A DNA stretch of 61,946 bases from an uncultured Clostridia bacterium (GCA_947629095.1 CANRCK010000007.1:1-61946); one strand, 5' to 3'. Shown: positions 17,142 through 26,207, counted from the stretch's first letter. Numbers and translations are program-made. The notes: a model not told the origin generated them from the sequence alone.

Positions 17142-17705
17142 ATGACCAAGAGCCGTTTTGCCGCAAAAAAGATAGCCGTGCTTGCGATTTTGACGGGGCT
17201 GAGCCTTTTGACTTTTATGGTGGAGAGCCTGTTCCCGAGCATGATAATACCCGGCGCAAAACCCGGGCTTGCAAATATTTTTTCGCTGGTTGCCCTGATA
17301 ATGTATTCGCCTGCCGAGGCGTTTTGCGTGGTTGCGGTGAGAACATTTCTGGGCGCGGTTTTTGCGGGGAATCTTTCGGCGTTGGCGTATTCGTTTACGG
17401 GCGGGATTGCGTCAATGGCGGTATCTTCGGTACTCGTCTATGCCGTGTATCCGCGCGTTTCGGCGATGGCAGTTTCGGTTGCGGCGGCAACCGTGCACAA
17501 CATAACGCAGAATATAGTGTTTGCGTTCATTTCCGCAAGCGTGCTGACGCTTGGATATATGCCCTATCTTATACTCCTCGGGGTGGTTTCCGGGGCGGTT
17601 GTAGGCGGGCTTACAATGCTGATATTCCGCGGGGTGCCGCAGAGCGTGTTTGAAAAAGTTATTCAAAAACGGCTGCGGGACGGCAAGGGCGGAATTGAGG
17701 GCTGA
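17142..17705 (+). CDS. Gx transporter family membrane protein (HepS component I-like)
   Basis: A 187-residue integral membrane protein with about five hydrophobic segments. KPGLANIFSLVALIMY and RTFLGAVFAGN are characteristic of the family named both Gx transporter and heptaprenyl diphosphate synthase component I. Homologues lie beside rnf genes and NusG domain II proteins, as here. The role is unproven; it may move a substrate or precursor needed by the flavin-based electron-transfer module. A GTG at 17124 lies upstream of the predicted RNA start, so the ATG at 17142 is chosen. It precedes rnfC by 59 bp without a terminator. Confidence 0.82.
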   Translation: MTKSRFAAKKIAVLAILTGLSLLTFMVESLFPSMIIPGAKPGLANIFSLVALIMYSPAEAFCVVAVRTFLGAVFAGNLSALAYSFTGGIASMAVSSVLVYAVYPRVSAMAVSVAAATVHNITQNIVFAFISASVLTLGYMPYLILLGVVSGAVVGGLTMLIFRGVPQSVFEKVIQKRLRDGKGGIEG

Positions 17706-17764
17706 CTTGGGCAAACGCGGGACTGTTCCCGTTTATATAAGCAAAAATTTTTTGGAGGTTTAAG

Positions 17765-19081
17765 TTGAAAGCAGTAAGAGGAAAATACTTCTTCGGCGGC
17801 GTGCACCCGCACGATAAAAAGGCGCTTTCGAGCGCGTGTCCGCTTGAAGTTATGCCCGACCCCGGAGTTGCGGTGATATCCACCTCCCAGTCGCTCGGCA
17901 AACCCGCCGTGCCCGTTGTGGAAGTCGGGCAGGAAGTCAAGCGGGGAGAGCTGATTGCGCGCGCCGACGGTTTTATATCGGCCGACGTTTTTTCCAGCAT
18001 ATGCGGCACCGTGAAGGAAATAAGGGATATGACCGGAGCGAGCGGAGCTGCCGAAAAATTTATTTTCATTGAGAACAACGGAAAAACGGACACGGCGTAC
18101 CTGCCCCCCCTTTCCACTATTTCGGCAGACGAAATAAAGGCGAGGATAAAGGCGGCGGGCATAGTGGGATTAGGCGGCGCTGGATTCCCCACGCACGTTA
18201 AAGTTTCGCCCAGAACGCCCGTGGACACGCTGATTCTGAACGGGGCCGAGTGCGAACCATACCTCACCTGCGACCACAGGCTGATGCTGGAAAAGACGGA
18301 CGAGATTGTCCGCGGGGCGCGGTATATTGCAATTGCGCTGGGCGTTAAAAACCTGATTATAGGAATAGAGGCGAACAAGCCCGACTGTATTGCCGCATTT
18401 GAGCCGTACGAGGATATAAAAGTTGTTATCCTGAAAAAGAAATACCCGATGGGCGGCGAAAAACAGCTTGTTTACGTGACTACGGGCAGAAAGATAGGGC
18501 TTCCGCCCAAGCTGCCCGCGGACAGCGGCGTGGTGGTTGAAAACGTGGCTACGGCATACGCCGTGTGCGAGGCGGTTGAACTTGGGAAACCCCTGTTTGA
18601 GAGAGTTTTGACCGTTTCGGGCGGGGCGGTGACCACACCAAAAAATATCTGGGTGAAAGTTGGCACGAAGCTGGAAGATATTGTAAACTACTGCGGGGGC
18701 GAGAGCCTGCCGCCCAAAAAGGTTATACAGGGCGGACCTATGACGGGAATGGCGCTTGCAAACTACGACGTTTACACACATAAAACCACCTCGGGACTGC
18801 TTTTGATGACCCCCGAAGAGGCTGCCGCAGAGGAGCCTACGCCCTGCCTGAACTGCGGAAAGTGCGCAGACGTGTGCCCGATGCACCTTATGCCAATGAA
18901 CACAGCGTTCTACTCGGCTGCGGGGGACTTTGAAGCGGCGGCAAAGTACGGCGGAACAATGAGCTGCATTGAGTGCGGCGCGTGCGAGTACACCTGCCCC
19001 GCAAAGAGACCGCTCATTCAAGCTATCCGCAAAACAAAGGCGGAAATGAGAAAAATTATGGCGGGAGGACAGAAAAAATGA
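17765..19081 (+). CDS. rnfC: Rnf complex subunit RnfC
   Basis: The peripheral subunit that receives electrons from or gives them to NADH in the Rnf ion pump (ferredoxin:NAD+ oxidoreductase). The 438-residue protein has the Gly-rich nucleotide/FMN-binding segment GLGGAGFPTHVK near 140, the NGAECEPY motif, and two 4Fe-4S clusters (CLNCGKCADVCP and CIECGACEYTCP) near 363 and 402. The start codon is TTG, with GGAGG at an ideal distance. It overlaps rnfD by ATGA. Confidence 0.97.
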   Translation: MKAVRGKYFFGGVHPHDKKALSSACPLEVMPDPGVAVISTSQSLGKPAVPVVEVGQEVKRGELIARADGFISADVFSSICGTVKEIRDMTGASGAAEKFIFIENNGKTDTAYLPPLSTISADEIKARIKAAGIVGLGGAGFPTHVKVSPRTPVDTLILNGAECEPYLTCDHRLMLEKTDEIVRGARYIAIALGVKNLIIGIEANKPDCIAAFEPYEDIKVVILKKKYPMGGEKQLVYVTTGRKIGLPPKLPADSGVVVENVATAYAVCEAVELGKPLFERVLTVSGGAVTTPKNIWVKVGTKLEDIVNYCGGESLPPKKVIQGGPMTGMALANYDVYTHKTTSGLLLMTPEEAAAEEPTPCLNCGKCADVCPMHLMPMNTAFYSAAGDFEAAAKYGGTMSCIECGACEYTCPAKRPLIQAIRKTKAEMRKIMAGGQKK

Positions 19082-20124
19082 ATAACGAAATAGTTATTTC
19101 CACCCCTCCCCACGTCAAATCGAAAAGAACGACGCGCGGCATAATGGCGGACGTGTGCATTTCGCTTATACCCTGCGCCGTTGCGGGCATAGTGTTCTTT
19201 GGATATATGGCGTTTGTTATAGAGCTTGTATCCGTGCTATCCTGCGTGGCGACGGAGTTTGTATATTACTTTATAGCAAAGGGCGGCTTTGCAAAAAAGT
19301 GCAAAAACGCAAAGAACGTGTGCAAGGCGTGGTGGAAACAGTTTGATTTGACTTCGGTTGTGACGGGACTGATACTTGCGCTTATACTGCCCGTAACCGT
19401 GAAGTGGTACGAAGTGCTGCTGGGCGGAATTTTTGCCATAGCCATAGTAAAAATGTTCTTCGGCGGCACGGGCAAGAACCTTGTCAACCCCGCAACCGCC
19501 GCTAGAGTGTTTATGTTCATAAGTTTCTCCCTCACTACATACGTTGCGGCAAACTACGGCCCCATACTGGACGGGGAAACGCTTTCGGGCGCAACCAACC
19601 TTGCCGACTACCTTTTGGGCGCAGAACACGGGCACGCTTCGGCTTTGAGTACTCTCGATCTGTTCCTCGGCACGGGTGTCAACGGCAGCATAGGCGAGAC
19701 GTGCAAGCTGGCCATACTTGTCGGGTATGTATATCTGTGCATAAGACAAGTTATCAAATGGTGGCAGCCCGTGCTGTTTATCGGCGTGTTCGGGCTGTGC
19801 GCGGTGCTTTTGTCGGGCTTCTACTTTGCGCCCTACCGCTTCGACATAACGCTGTTTTTGCCCCACATACTGTCGGGCGGCGTGCTGTTCGGCGCGGTGT
19901 TTATGTTCACCGACTACGTGACCTCCCCCAAGGGCGTTTACGGACAGCTCGTCTACTACATAGCCGGAGCAGTGCTTTTGGCGCTTTTGAGGTACTTCAC
20001 AAAGATAGAGGTGGCGTCCTTCGGAATACTGCTGATGAACCTGTTTGTGCCGTTAATCGACAAGTACTGCATAAGAAAGCCCTTCGGATATGTCAAGGAA
20101 AAAAAGCAAAAGGAGGGCAAATAA
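19078..20124 (+). CDS. rnfD: Rnf complex subunit RnfD
   Basis: An integral membrane subunit with covalently bound FMN. The 348-residue protein has eight to ten hydrophobic segments. The flavinylation motif S170-G171-A172-T173, preceded by DGETL, is intact, so Thr173 is the predicted FMN attachment site. The start at 19078 overlaps the rnfC stop; an upstream in-frame start lies inside rnfC. It abuts rnfG with no spacing. Confidence 0.96.
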   Translation: MNNEIVISTPPHVKSKRTTRGIMADVCISLIPCAVAGIVFFGYMAFVIELVSVLSCVATEFVYYFIAKGGFAKKCKNAKNVCKAWWKQFDLTSVVTGLILALILPVTVKWYEVLLGGIFAIAIVKMFFGGTGKNLVNPATAARVFMFISFSLTTYVAANYGPILDGETLSGATNLADYLLGAEHGHASALSTLDLFLGTGVNGSIGETCKLAILVGYVYLCIRQVIKWWQPVLFIGVFGLCAVLLSGFYFAPYRFDITLFLPHILSGGVLFGAVFMFTDYVTSPKGVYGQLVYYIAGAVLLALLRYFTKIEVASFGILLMNLFVPLIDKYCIRKPFGYVKEKKQKEGK

Positions 20125-20727
20125 ATGACTGTTAAACAGTTTTTTAAGAGCACTGCCTTCAAGTGCGTCGCGACCCTGATGGGAATATTGCTGGTGTGCG
20201 GCGTGTTCCTCACCGTGATGTACGGATTTTTGCAGGTGAGCGACGAGGAAAGATTTGACAGGGCAATACAAAAAATCTACGGCAAATCGGTTGAAACCAC
20301 GCAGATAGATATCTCCGAAAAAGAGACCTCCTTTGAATACTCCGACATATTGGAGCTGTACAAGGTCGAGGACGACGGCAACTATTTGGTGCTCGCCTCC
20401 GGAAAGGAGGGCTTTGGCGGCGTCGTGGAGTGCTGGGTCGTTGTTAAAATGGAAAACGGCGCGGTTGCGGGCGTGAATAAAATTTCAGTAAACAAGGCCA
20501 ACGGAGAATCCTATATAAGCAAGGTGTCGCAGGGGGCTTTGGACTCGCTGGCGCAAAAGGCCGACCCCGACGAAGAACTTATGGGCGGATATAAGCACGG
20601 GACGAAGGAACCGGGCGGCGACTACGTGCAGACGGGCGCCTCCTACTCTATGCGCGCCATATCCAACGCCGTGAACGGCGCGATGGAATTTGTTAAGGCT
20701 TACGTTGCGGGAGGTAATAATCAATGA
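20125..20727 (+). CDS. rnfG: Rnf complex subunit RnfG
   Basis: A single-span subunit with an extracytoplasmic FMN-binding domain. It has 200 residues, with the membrane helix near 12-36. The flavinylation motif is D-x3-TGAS with Ser173 at the acceptor position, where most RnfG proteins have Thr (consensus Dgxx[ST]GAT). ApbE, encoded at 24882-26051, would be the transferase. A GGYKHGT-type segment typical of RnfG precedes the motif. It overlaps rnfE by ATGA. Confidence 0.95.
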   Translation: MTVKQFFKSTAFKCVATLMGILLVCGVFLTVMYGFLQVSDEERFDRAIQKIYGKSVETTQIDISEKETSFEYSDILELYKVEDDGNYLVLASGKEGFGGVVECWVVVKMENGAVAGVNKISVNKANGESYISKVSQGALDSLAQKADPDEELMGGYKHGTKEPGGDYVQTGASYSMRAISNAVNGAMEFVKAYVAGGNNQ

Positions 20728-21374
20728 ATAAGTATAAGAGAATTACCTTGGACGGGTTGATCTTCCAGAACCCCACGCTGATGCTCGTCTTGGGCACCTG
20801 CCCCACGTTAGGACTTATCTCCTCGGCCACGAGCGCGGCGGGAATGGGACTTACGGTAGTGGTTATTCTGACCCTCTCCAACATAATTATTTCGGCGTTG
20901 AAAAAGCTGATTCCCAACGAAGTGCGCATCCCCTGCTACATTGTAGTCATAGCGACGCTCGTCACCTTTGCGAGGATGCTTTTGGAAAAGTTCGTGCCCG
21001 ACCTCTACGACAGCCTCGGCGGCTTCCTTGCGCTGATAGTTGTAAACTGCATTATATTGGGCAGGGCGGAAGCTTTTGCAAACAAGCACACCGTTTTGGA
21101 GTCCGCCGTGGACGGGCTTGCAAACGGGCTGGGCTTCACCTGCGCGCTGACCGTTATGGGCATTGTGTGCGAATTTTTGGGCAGCGGCTCGATATTCGGT
21201 CTGCACATTATGAACTTTACGATAGGAATGTTTGCAACGCCCGCGGGATCGTTTATAATCTACGGTTTGAGCATTGCGCTGTTTACCTATATAATCAATC
21301 TCTTCGAACAGCGCAAAAGAGTAAACGAAAACAGGCTTGCGCGTGAAAATCTTTTGGATAAGGAGGCTGCATAA
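20724..21374 (+). CDS. rnfE: Rnf complex subunit RnfE
   Basis: An integral membrane subunit of the RnfA/RnfE family, with six membrane helices in 216 residues. The start of the second helix carries the conserved VLGTCPTLGL segment, whose Cys takes part in the intramembrane Fe-S site shared with RnfA. The C-terminus is charged and cytoplasmic. The stop overlaps the rnfA start (TAATG). Confidence 0.95.
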   Translation: MNKYKRITLDGLIFQNPTLMLVLGTCPTLGLISSATSAAGMGLTVVVILTLSNIIISALKKLIPNEVRIPCYIVVIATLVTFARMLLEKFVPDLYDSLGGFLALIVVNCIILGRAEAFANKHTVLESAVDGLANGLGFTCALTVMGIVCEFLGSGSIFGLHIMNFTIGMFATPAGSFIIYGLSIALFTYIINLFEQRKRVNENRLARENLLDKEAA

Positions 21375-21976
21375 TGGGTACATTTATTGCTATAGTTCTT
21401 GCCGCGGTGCTCACAAATAACTTTATCACCGTTAAGACGTACGGCATTTGCCCGTTTTTGGGCGTTTCCAAAAAAACTCAGTCCGCCGTGGGAATGGGCG
21501 TTGCGGTGACCATTGTTATGGCGCTTGCAACCTTGGTTACATACCCCGTGTATGAATACGTTATGGTGCCCTTGGGAATAGATTTCCTTGAAATTATATT
21601 CTTTATTTTCATCATTGCGTCGCTCGTGCAGATGCTGGAACAGGTCATCAAAAAAGTCTCCCCCTCCCTGTACAACACGATGGGCATATATCTGCCCCTT
21701 ATAACTACCAACTGCGCGGTGCTGGGCGTTACCGAACTTGTTATTGGCGATATGTCGCAATTCCTTGCGGGAGCTTCGATGAATATAGGCTGGGCGGTTT
21801 TGTACGCTCTGTTTGCGGGGCTTGGATTTACGCTTGTTATGATAATAATGAGCGGCATGCGCGAAAAGCTGAACTACTACAAGACGCCAAAGGCGCTTGC
21901 GGGATTCCCCACAGCCATGATAACGGCAAGCTTTATATGTATGGCGTTTATGGTGTTCACATACATTCAGATTTAA
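21374..21976 (+). CDS. rnfA: Rnf complex subunit RnfA
   Basis: The second membrane subunit of the RnfA/RnfE family, 200 residues with six membrane helices. NNFITVKTYGICPFLGVSKK near the N-terminus is the RnfA signature, with the Fe-S Cys in GICPFLG, mirroring GTCPTLG in RnfE. The equivalent Cys in the second half appears in TTNCAVLG. It precedes rnfB by 12 bp. Confidence 0.96.
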   Translation: MGTFIAIVLAAVLTNNFITVKTYGICPFLGVSKKTQSAVGMGVAVTIVMALATLVTYPVYEYVMVPLGIDFLEIIFFIFIIASLVQMLEQVIKKVSPSLYNTMGIYLPLITTNCAVLGVTELVIGDMSQFLAGASMNIGWAVLYALFAGLGFTLVMIIMSGMREKLNYYKTPKALAGFPTAMITASFICMAFMVFTYIQI

Positions 21977-21988
21977 GGAGGCGGAGAT

Positions 21989-22858
21989 ATGAATTTACTT
22001 GAATTTGGCGCGAATACGTGGATTTCGGTAGGCATAGTTGCGGGCATATTCGCCGGCTCCGCCCTGCTGATAGGTATTCTGATTTTGGTAGTGGGAAAAG
22101 TTTTTAAGGTTGACGTGGACGAAAAGGTTACCAAGATACTTGAAAATCTTGCGGGCGCAAACTGCGGCGGCTGCGGCTGCTCGGGATGCTCGGGATTTGC
22201 TTCAAAGCTTGCCTCCGGGCAGGGGGACCTTTCGGACTGCCACGTGACTTCGCCCGAAAAGAAAGCGGAGATTGCCGCGCTTTTGGGGATTGAATTGAAG
22301 GACGAGGAGCGCACGGTTGCCGTGGTCAAGTGCCACGGCGGCGCGGAGAACTGCGGAGAAAAGTTCGAATATTACGGCAATCCCTCCTGCGCCTCCTGCG
22401 CGTCCCTTCTGGGCGGCAACAAAATGTGCGCATACGCCTGCCTCGGCTGCGGGGACTGCCAAAGCGTTTGCCCCGAAAAGGCTGTTGAGGTTGACGGAAA
22501 GCTGGCGCACGTTGACCCCGACAAGTGCGTAAGCTGCGGCGCGTGCATTTCGGCGTGCCCCAAACATATTATAGAGCGTATACCCGCTTCCGCGCCCGTG
22601 TACGTGGCGTGCTCTTCAAAGTGCAAGGGCAAGGAAGTTATGTCATCCTGCAAGGTAGGCTGCATAGGCTGCGGCTTGTGCGCAAAGAACTGCCCGCACG
22701 GAGCTATTACCATGGCTGACAATCTGCCTGTATTCGATTATTCGAAGTGCACGGGCTGCCTTACCTGCGTTGCAAAGTGCCCGAGAAAGATTATTTTGAC
22801 CCGAGGCGTGGCAACGGCGGGAAACGTGGAAACCCAAGCGGAAAAAGCGCAGGCTTGA
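21989..22858 (+). CDS. rnfB: Rnf complex subunit RnfB
   Basis: The ferredoxin-facing electron-entry subunit. The 289-residue protein has one N-terminal membrane helix (about 12-34), a 4Fe-4S binding segment (CGGCGCSGC) near 53-61, and four ferredoxin-type clusters in the C-terminal half (CLGCGDCQSVCP, CVSCGACISACP, CIGCGLCAKNCP, CTGCLTCVAKCP). GGAGG stands just before the ATG. This completes rnfCDGEAB in the order usual for Clostridia. Confidence 0.96.
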   Translation: MNLLEFGANTWISVGIVAGIFAGSALLIGILILVVGKVFKVDVDEKVTKILENLAGANCGGCGCSGCSGFASKLASGQGDLSDCHVTSPEKKAEIAALLGIELKDEERTVAVVKCHGGAENCGEKFEYYGNPSCASCASLLGGNKMCAYACLGCGDCQSVCPEKAVEVDGKLAHVDPDKCVSCGACISACPKHIIERIPASAPVYVACSSKCKGKEVMSSCKVGCIGCGLCAKNCPHGAITMADNLPVFDYSKCTGCLTCVAKCPRKIILTRGVATAGNVETQAEKAQA

Positions 22859-22905
22859 GCCGTTTGGGCGGCGAGTAGATTTACGGAAGCAACGGAGGTA
22901 AAATT

Positions 22906-24330
22906 ATGGCAAAAAAGAGCGCGGCGGTTGCGATTATATTGACGCTTTGCTGTTTGCTTATTTTGGGCGCGGCGCCCTCCACCGCCCGCGCAAATTCCGC
23001 GCAGAGCACTTTTAGCGGCGTGGACGCAACGGGCGCGATGATGGCGGACGCCGAAAGCCCCGTGATCGTTGAAAAGGAGAGGCTGACGCTGGATTTGAAC
23101 GAGCTGCCCTACAACTACTACGAGACCGAACAGGCGTTTTTGGCATACGGCGGCAAGGCTACCGCCGAGTACACATTTTATAATCCTTCGCAATACACCG
23201 TGACTTCCAAACTCCTCTTCCCCTTCGGCAAGGCGCCGGACTACTACGTTTACGACAGCGACGGGTTACCCGACGATTCCTTAAAGTACGGCATAACCTT
23301 AAACGGCGAGCCGTTGAACGCAAAAATCAGGCACACCTATTCGGACGAAAGACAGTTCAGCGTGAATACGGATTTGGCGCTTGTTTGCGACGGTTACACA
23401 GAGGACGAAATATTTTCGCCCGAGACGACCCTGACGGAATATAAATATTTTGTGGGCGGGCTGTACGGTAAAAATTACACCGCGCCGTTTGCGGCGTTTT
23501 CCGTGCAAAAGGACGAAAACACGGCATATATTTTAAATTCCGACGGCGGCGGGGCGCGCATTGAGGGCAACACGCTGATTACGGGGACATGGGTTAACGA
23601 CGGGGAGACTTTGCTGGTGTACGCCGTGGGCGAGCCGAAAGCTCCGCAGTGGAAAATTTATAACGACGGCGGCATGAGAAAGGCAATTGACGCGCAAATA
23701 TCGCTGCAAACCACCCGCACGCTCACCTTTAAGGACTTTGCAACGGCGGATTGGAATGAAAACGGAACCGTTTCCCAAACGGATTGGTACAACGCGTACG
23801 TTGCATACCTCAACGCAAACAAGCAGGAAGGCTACCGGTTTTTCAGGAATCCCGGCGGGGACCTTTACGAAAGCCTGACGCGGTGGTATGAATATGAAAT
23901 TACCTTTGCGCCCGGGCAGAAAATAGTGAACAGCGTGACCGTGCCGATGTATCCCCTTATAAACCTCGACTGGGAGCCGACGGTATATAAATATACCTAT
24001 CTCCTTTCGCCCGCAAAGACCTGGAAGGAATTCGGGGAGCTTGAAATAGAGATAAACACCCCCTACTATATGAAGTCGAGCAAAATAGAGGGTTTTGAAA
24101 AGACGGATAATGGATTCAGCGTAAATTTAGACGGGCTGCCCGACGGGGAATTGGTATTTGAGCTGTGCACGGAGGAAAAGCCCGCGCGGTCGGAAAACTA
24201 TAAAAGGAGTATGCTTACGACCGTGCTTATAACCGTGGGTTTTATAGTTGTCCCCGTGGTTTTGCCTGTTGCGGCGATAGTTATTGCAATCATCGTACAG
24301 CGGAAAAAGAAAAAGAATATATTGCCCTAA
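22906..24330 (+). CDS. exported membrane-anchored protein, unknown function
   Basis: A 474-residue protein with a signal peptide (about 7-30) and a C-terminal membrane helix (about 442-465) followed by a Lys-rich stop-transfer tail. The roughly 410 residues between are predicted outside the cell, acidic and rich in Tyr and Trp. The family is not recognised. It starts 47 bp after rnfB with GGAGG, with no terminator between, so it is probably co-transcribed with rnf and may be an accessory of that membrane module. Confidence 0.72.
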   Translation: MAKKSAAVAIILTLCCLLILGAAPSTARANSAQSTFSGVDATGAMMADAESPVIVEKERLTLDLNELPYNYYETEQAFLAYGGKATAEYTFYNPSQYTVTSKLLFPFGKAPDYYVYDSDGLPDDSLKYGITLNGEPLNAKIRHTYSDERQFSVNTDLALVCDGYTEDEIFSPETTLTEYKYFVGGLYGKNYTAPFAAFSVQKDENTAYILNSDGGGARIEGNTLITGTWVNDGETLLVYAVGEPKAPQWKIYNDGGMRKAIDAQISLQTTRTLTFKDFATADWNENGTVSQTDWYNAYVAYLNANKQEGYRFFRNPGGDLYESLTRWYEYEITFAPGQKIVNSVTVPMYPLINLDWEPTVYKYTYLLSPAKTWKEFGELEIEINTPYYMKSSKIEGFEKTDNGFSVNLDGLPDGELVFELCTEEKPARSENYKRSMLTTVLITVGFIVVPVVLPVAAIVIAIIVQRKKKKNILP

Positions 24331-24363
24331 ATTGATTTTATTCTGTTTGGAAAAATATATATA

Positions 24364-24400
24364 ACACAGAGGGGAGGCGCGGAGCGCCTCCCCTCTGTGT
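24364..24400. terminator. bidirectional hairpin between convergent genes
   Basis: A 17-bp perfect stem (left arm starting ACACAGAGGGGAGG) with a 3-base loop. It sits between the rnf-linked gene and the convergent NusG domain II gene. T runs are short on both sides. Confidence 0.75.
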
Positions 24401-24421
24401 TCTTGGGATATATGTTGCGTT

Positions 24422-24880
24422 TTACATTATTACGGTTGAGTCGTCGCTTGTGCCGAACGGAACAACTTTTACGCCGTGCGGTGAACAGTAGATTATTCCC
24501 GAGCCGTCCTTTATGGCAGGCGTGTGCACGCAGTCCTGCCCGCGGCAGTCCGCCTCGGTTATGTGCGCCGTGCGGGCGGATTTGTTGATTTCAAGCACGT
24601 TGTAGCCGCCGGCGGTTTCTATCCTCACATTCAAGGCTTCGCCCTCGGTTACGGTGACGGCTTCGCCGTAGACGGAATATTCGCCCGAAGCAAAGTCGTA
24701 CTCAAAAACCACGTCTCCGCCGACGTATACGCGCACGCCCTCGGGGGGCGAGCCGTCCCGCGAGGCGAAAACGGCTATGAGCAACGCGGCGACAAGCAAA
24801 ATTATTGCGCCGTATATTATGAGGTCGGCTTTTTTAAAGCCCTTGTCCTCTTTTACTTGCTGAACTTTTTTTAAGGACAT
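24422..24880 (-). CDS. NusG domain II-containing membrane protein
   Basis: A 152-residue protein with a cytoplasmic N-terminus, one membrane helix (about 22-42) and a C-terminal NusG domain II-like fold outside the cell. GYNVLEINKSARTAHI and CRGQDCVHT with IYCSPHGVKV are diagnostic. Such proteins accompany Gx, ApbE and Rnf or extracellular electron-transfer genes. The exact role is unknown. It begins one base after the apbE stop, in the same operon. Confidence 0.85.
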   Translation of the reverse strand: MSLKKVQQVKEDKGFKKADLIIYGAIILLVAALLIAVFASRDGSPPEGVRVYVGGDVVFEYDFASGEYSVYGEAVTVTEGEALNVRIETAGGYNVLEINKSARTAHITEADCRGQDCVHTPAIKDGSGIIYCSPHGVKVVPFGTSDDSTVIM

Positions 24881-24881
24881 A

Positions 24882-26051
24882 TCAAGTTATTTCAAGGCGG
24901 GTAAAGCTTTCGTTTACCACCTCATAAAATCCCTCCGGGATATTGGTATAGTATTTATAGCCGTCGCTTTCGCAGGTGAAAACAACTTGCTTTTGGGTGA
25001 GTTTGGAATTTATAAATTCCACGGCGCTATTTTGCCCCATTGCAATTATGGCGGTTGTCAAAGCGTCGTTTTCGGCTGCCGAACCGCCTATAACCGTGGC
25101 TGACATCACGCCGCTCTCCGCAGGCTTGCCCGTGCGTGGGTTGAAGATATGCGAAAAGCGCTTTTGGGCGTTGCCGTCGTTTAATATAAAATAATTTTCA
25201 TAGTCGCCGCCGGAAGAGACTGTGACATCGGACACGGCGACCCTGAAAAAGTCGGCGCGCTCGGTATATACGCCGTTTTCCGATTTGCGGCGGGGATTGA
25301 CAAGCGCGAGAGTGAACGCGTGGTCCTCCAAAGGGTGAAGCCTGAACGCAACCGAGCTTGAAGCAAAGTTGAATTTGCCGTAAGTGTAGCCGTATTTTTC
25401 AAACAGCACGTTTACCATGTCGGCGGCATAGCCCTTGCCTATTCCACCCAAATCCAGCTTTAAAGACAGCGGCTCCCCCTGCCACTGCACGGTGTAGGCG
25501 GGCTTTGAAGCATAGTACTTGCCCTCCGCCGCCGTCAGCTGCAAATCGCCGAAATGTTCGGATAACTCAACATATGCCGCGATTTCCTCATCCGTAGGAA
25601 GGTCGGCAAAGCTTTGGGGAGTTTTTCCGCCGTTGAAGCCGTAGGTCTGAACGCTGTAATATACCGCGGGGTTATAGTAGCCGTCCGTAAGGTTGTATAC
25701 GCTCTTTGCGATATTCAAAACGTTGTAGGTATCTTCGCTTATTTCAACCGTTGCGCCTGCCGCGGCGGCGTTGAAACGGAAGATATCGGAGGTTTGATAG
25801 GTGGTTGAAAGGGCTGAATCGAGATTGCCGAGAAGGTCGTTTACCTCTTGCGCCATTTGTTCAAACTTTGAGACGCGCGCACTGTCCTCCACCCCGTTTA
25901 TATAAAAATAATCGTACACAGTCAAGAGGGACGGAGAATTCATAAAGTAATATTGCCGCTCCATTAATGTGTACTCCTTTGCGGGAGAACAGCCGAAAAG
26001 AAGGACGGTGGATAATATTAGACCTGCGATGACCGGTGCGCACTTTTTCAT
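24882..26051 (-). CDS. apbE: FAD:protein FMN transferase (flavin transferase ApbE), lipoprotein
   Basis: Attaches FMN from FAD covalently to Thr or Ser of target proteins outside the membrane; here RnfD and RnfG are the obvious targets. The 389-residue protein has a lipoprotein signal with lipobox LLFGC at the N-terminus, the DLGGIGKGYAAD motif near 196 and a SSGGDYENYF segment. Alternative starts: GTG at 26057 abuts the -10 box, so the ATG at 26051 is preferred. The promoter TTGACT-17-TATAAT ends six bases before this ATG, so the mRNA is predicted to be leaderless. Confidence 0.94.
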   Translation of the reverse strand: MKKCAPVIAGLILSTVLLFGCSPAKEYTLMERQYYFMNSPSLLTVYDYFYINGVEDSARVSKFEQMAQEVNDLLGNLDSALSTTYQTSDIFRFNAAAAGATVEISEDTYNVLNIAKSVYNLTDGYYNPAVYYSVQTYGFNGGKTPQSFADLPTDEEIAAYVELSEHFGDLQLTAAEGKYYASKPAYTVQWQGEPLSLKLDLGGIGKGYAADMVNVLFEKYGYTYGKFNFASSSVAFRLHPLEDHAFTLALVNPRRKSENGVYTERADFFRVAVSDVTVSSGGDYENYFILNDGNAQKRFSHIFNPRTGKPAESGVMSATVIGGSAAENDALTTAIIAMGQNSAVEFINSKLTQKQVVFTCESDGYKYYTNIPEGFYEVVNESFTRLEIT

Positions 26052-26057
26052 ATGCAC

Positions 26058-26086
26058 ATTATATGATAAAGTTTTGTTTTAGTCAA
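26058..26086 (-). promoter_or_regulatory. promoter of apbE, predicted leaderless
   Basis: On the minus strand TTGACT, 17 bases, TATAAT. Six bases separate the -10 box from the ATG, placing the expected RNA start at or next to the start codon. No ribosome-binding site can fit. Confidence 0.8.
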
Positions 26087-26207
26087 ATAATTTGCGGCGG
26101 CGCGAGTGTTCGCGCCGCCGCCCAAGGGCACGCGGGGTGAATGCCTGCGATTATATAATTGTGGACGCTTAAAAAATCGCAGGCAGAGGGCGATTAGCCT
26201 TCAAACT
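26087..26207. other. intergenic segment with a G+C-rich hairpin
   Basis: Part of the 323-bp gene-free gap between lgt and apbE. A 10-bp stem (GGCGGCGCGA/TCGCGCCGCC) with a 4-base loop lies near 26097-26120. No gene or RNA family is recognised. Confidence 0.5.

Noticed and set aside
18170-19021. Long antisense reading frames (also at 3309-4004, 6910-7641, 11379-12206, 19237-19866 and 27881-28498)
   Set aside because: Each lies opposite a well-supported gene; their Arg/His/Gly-rich composition is what G+C-rich antisense frames give, and none has a start signal or family motif.
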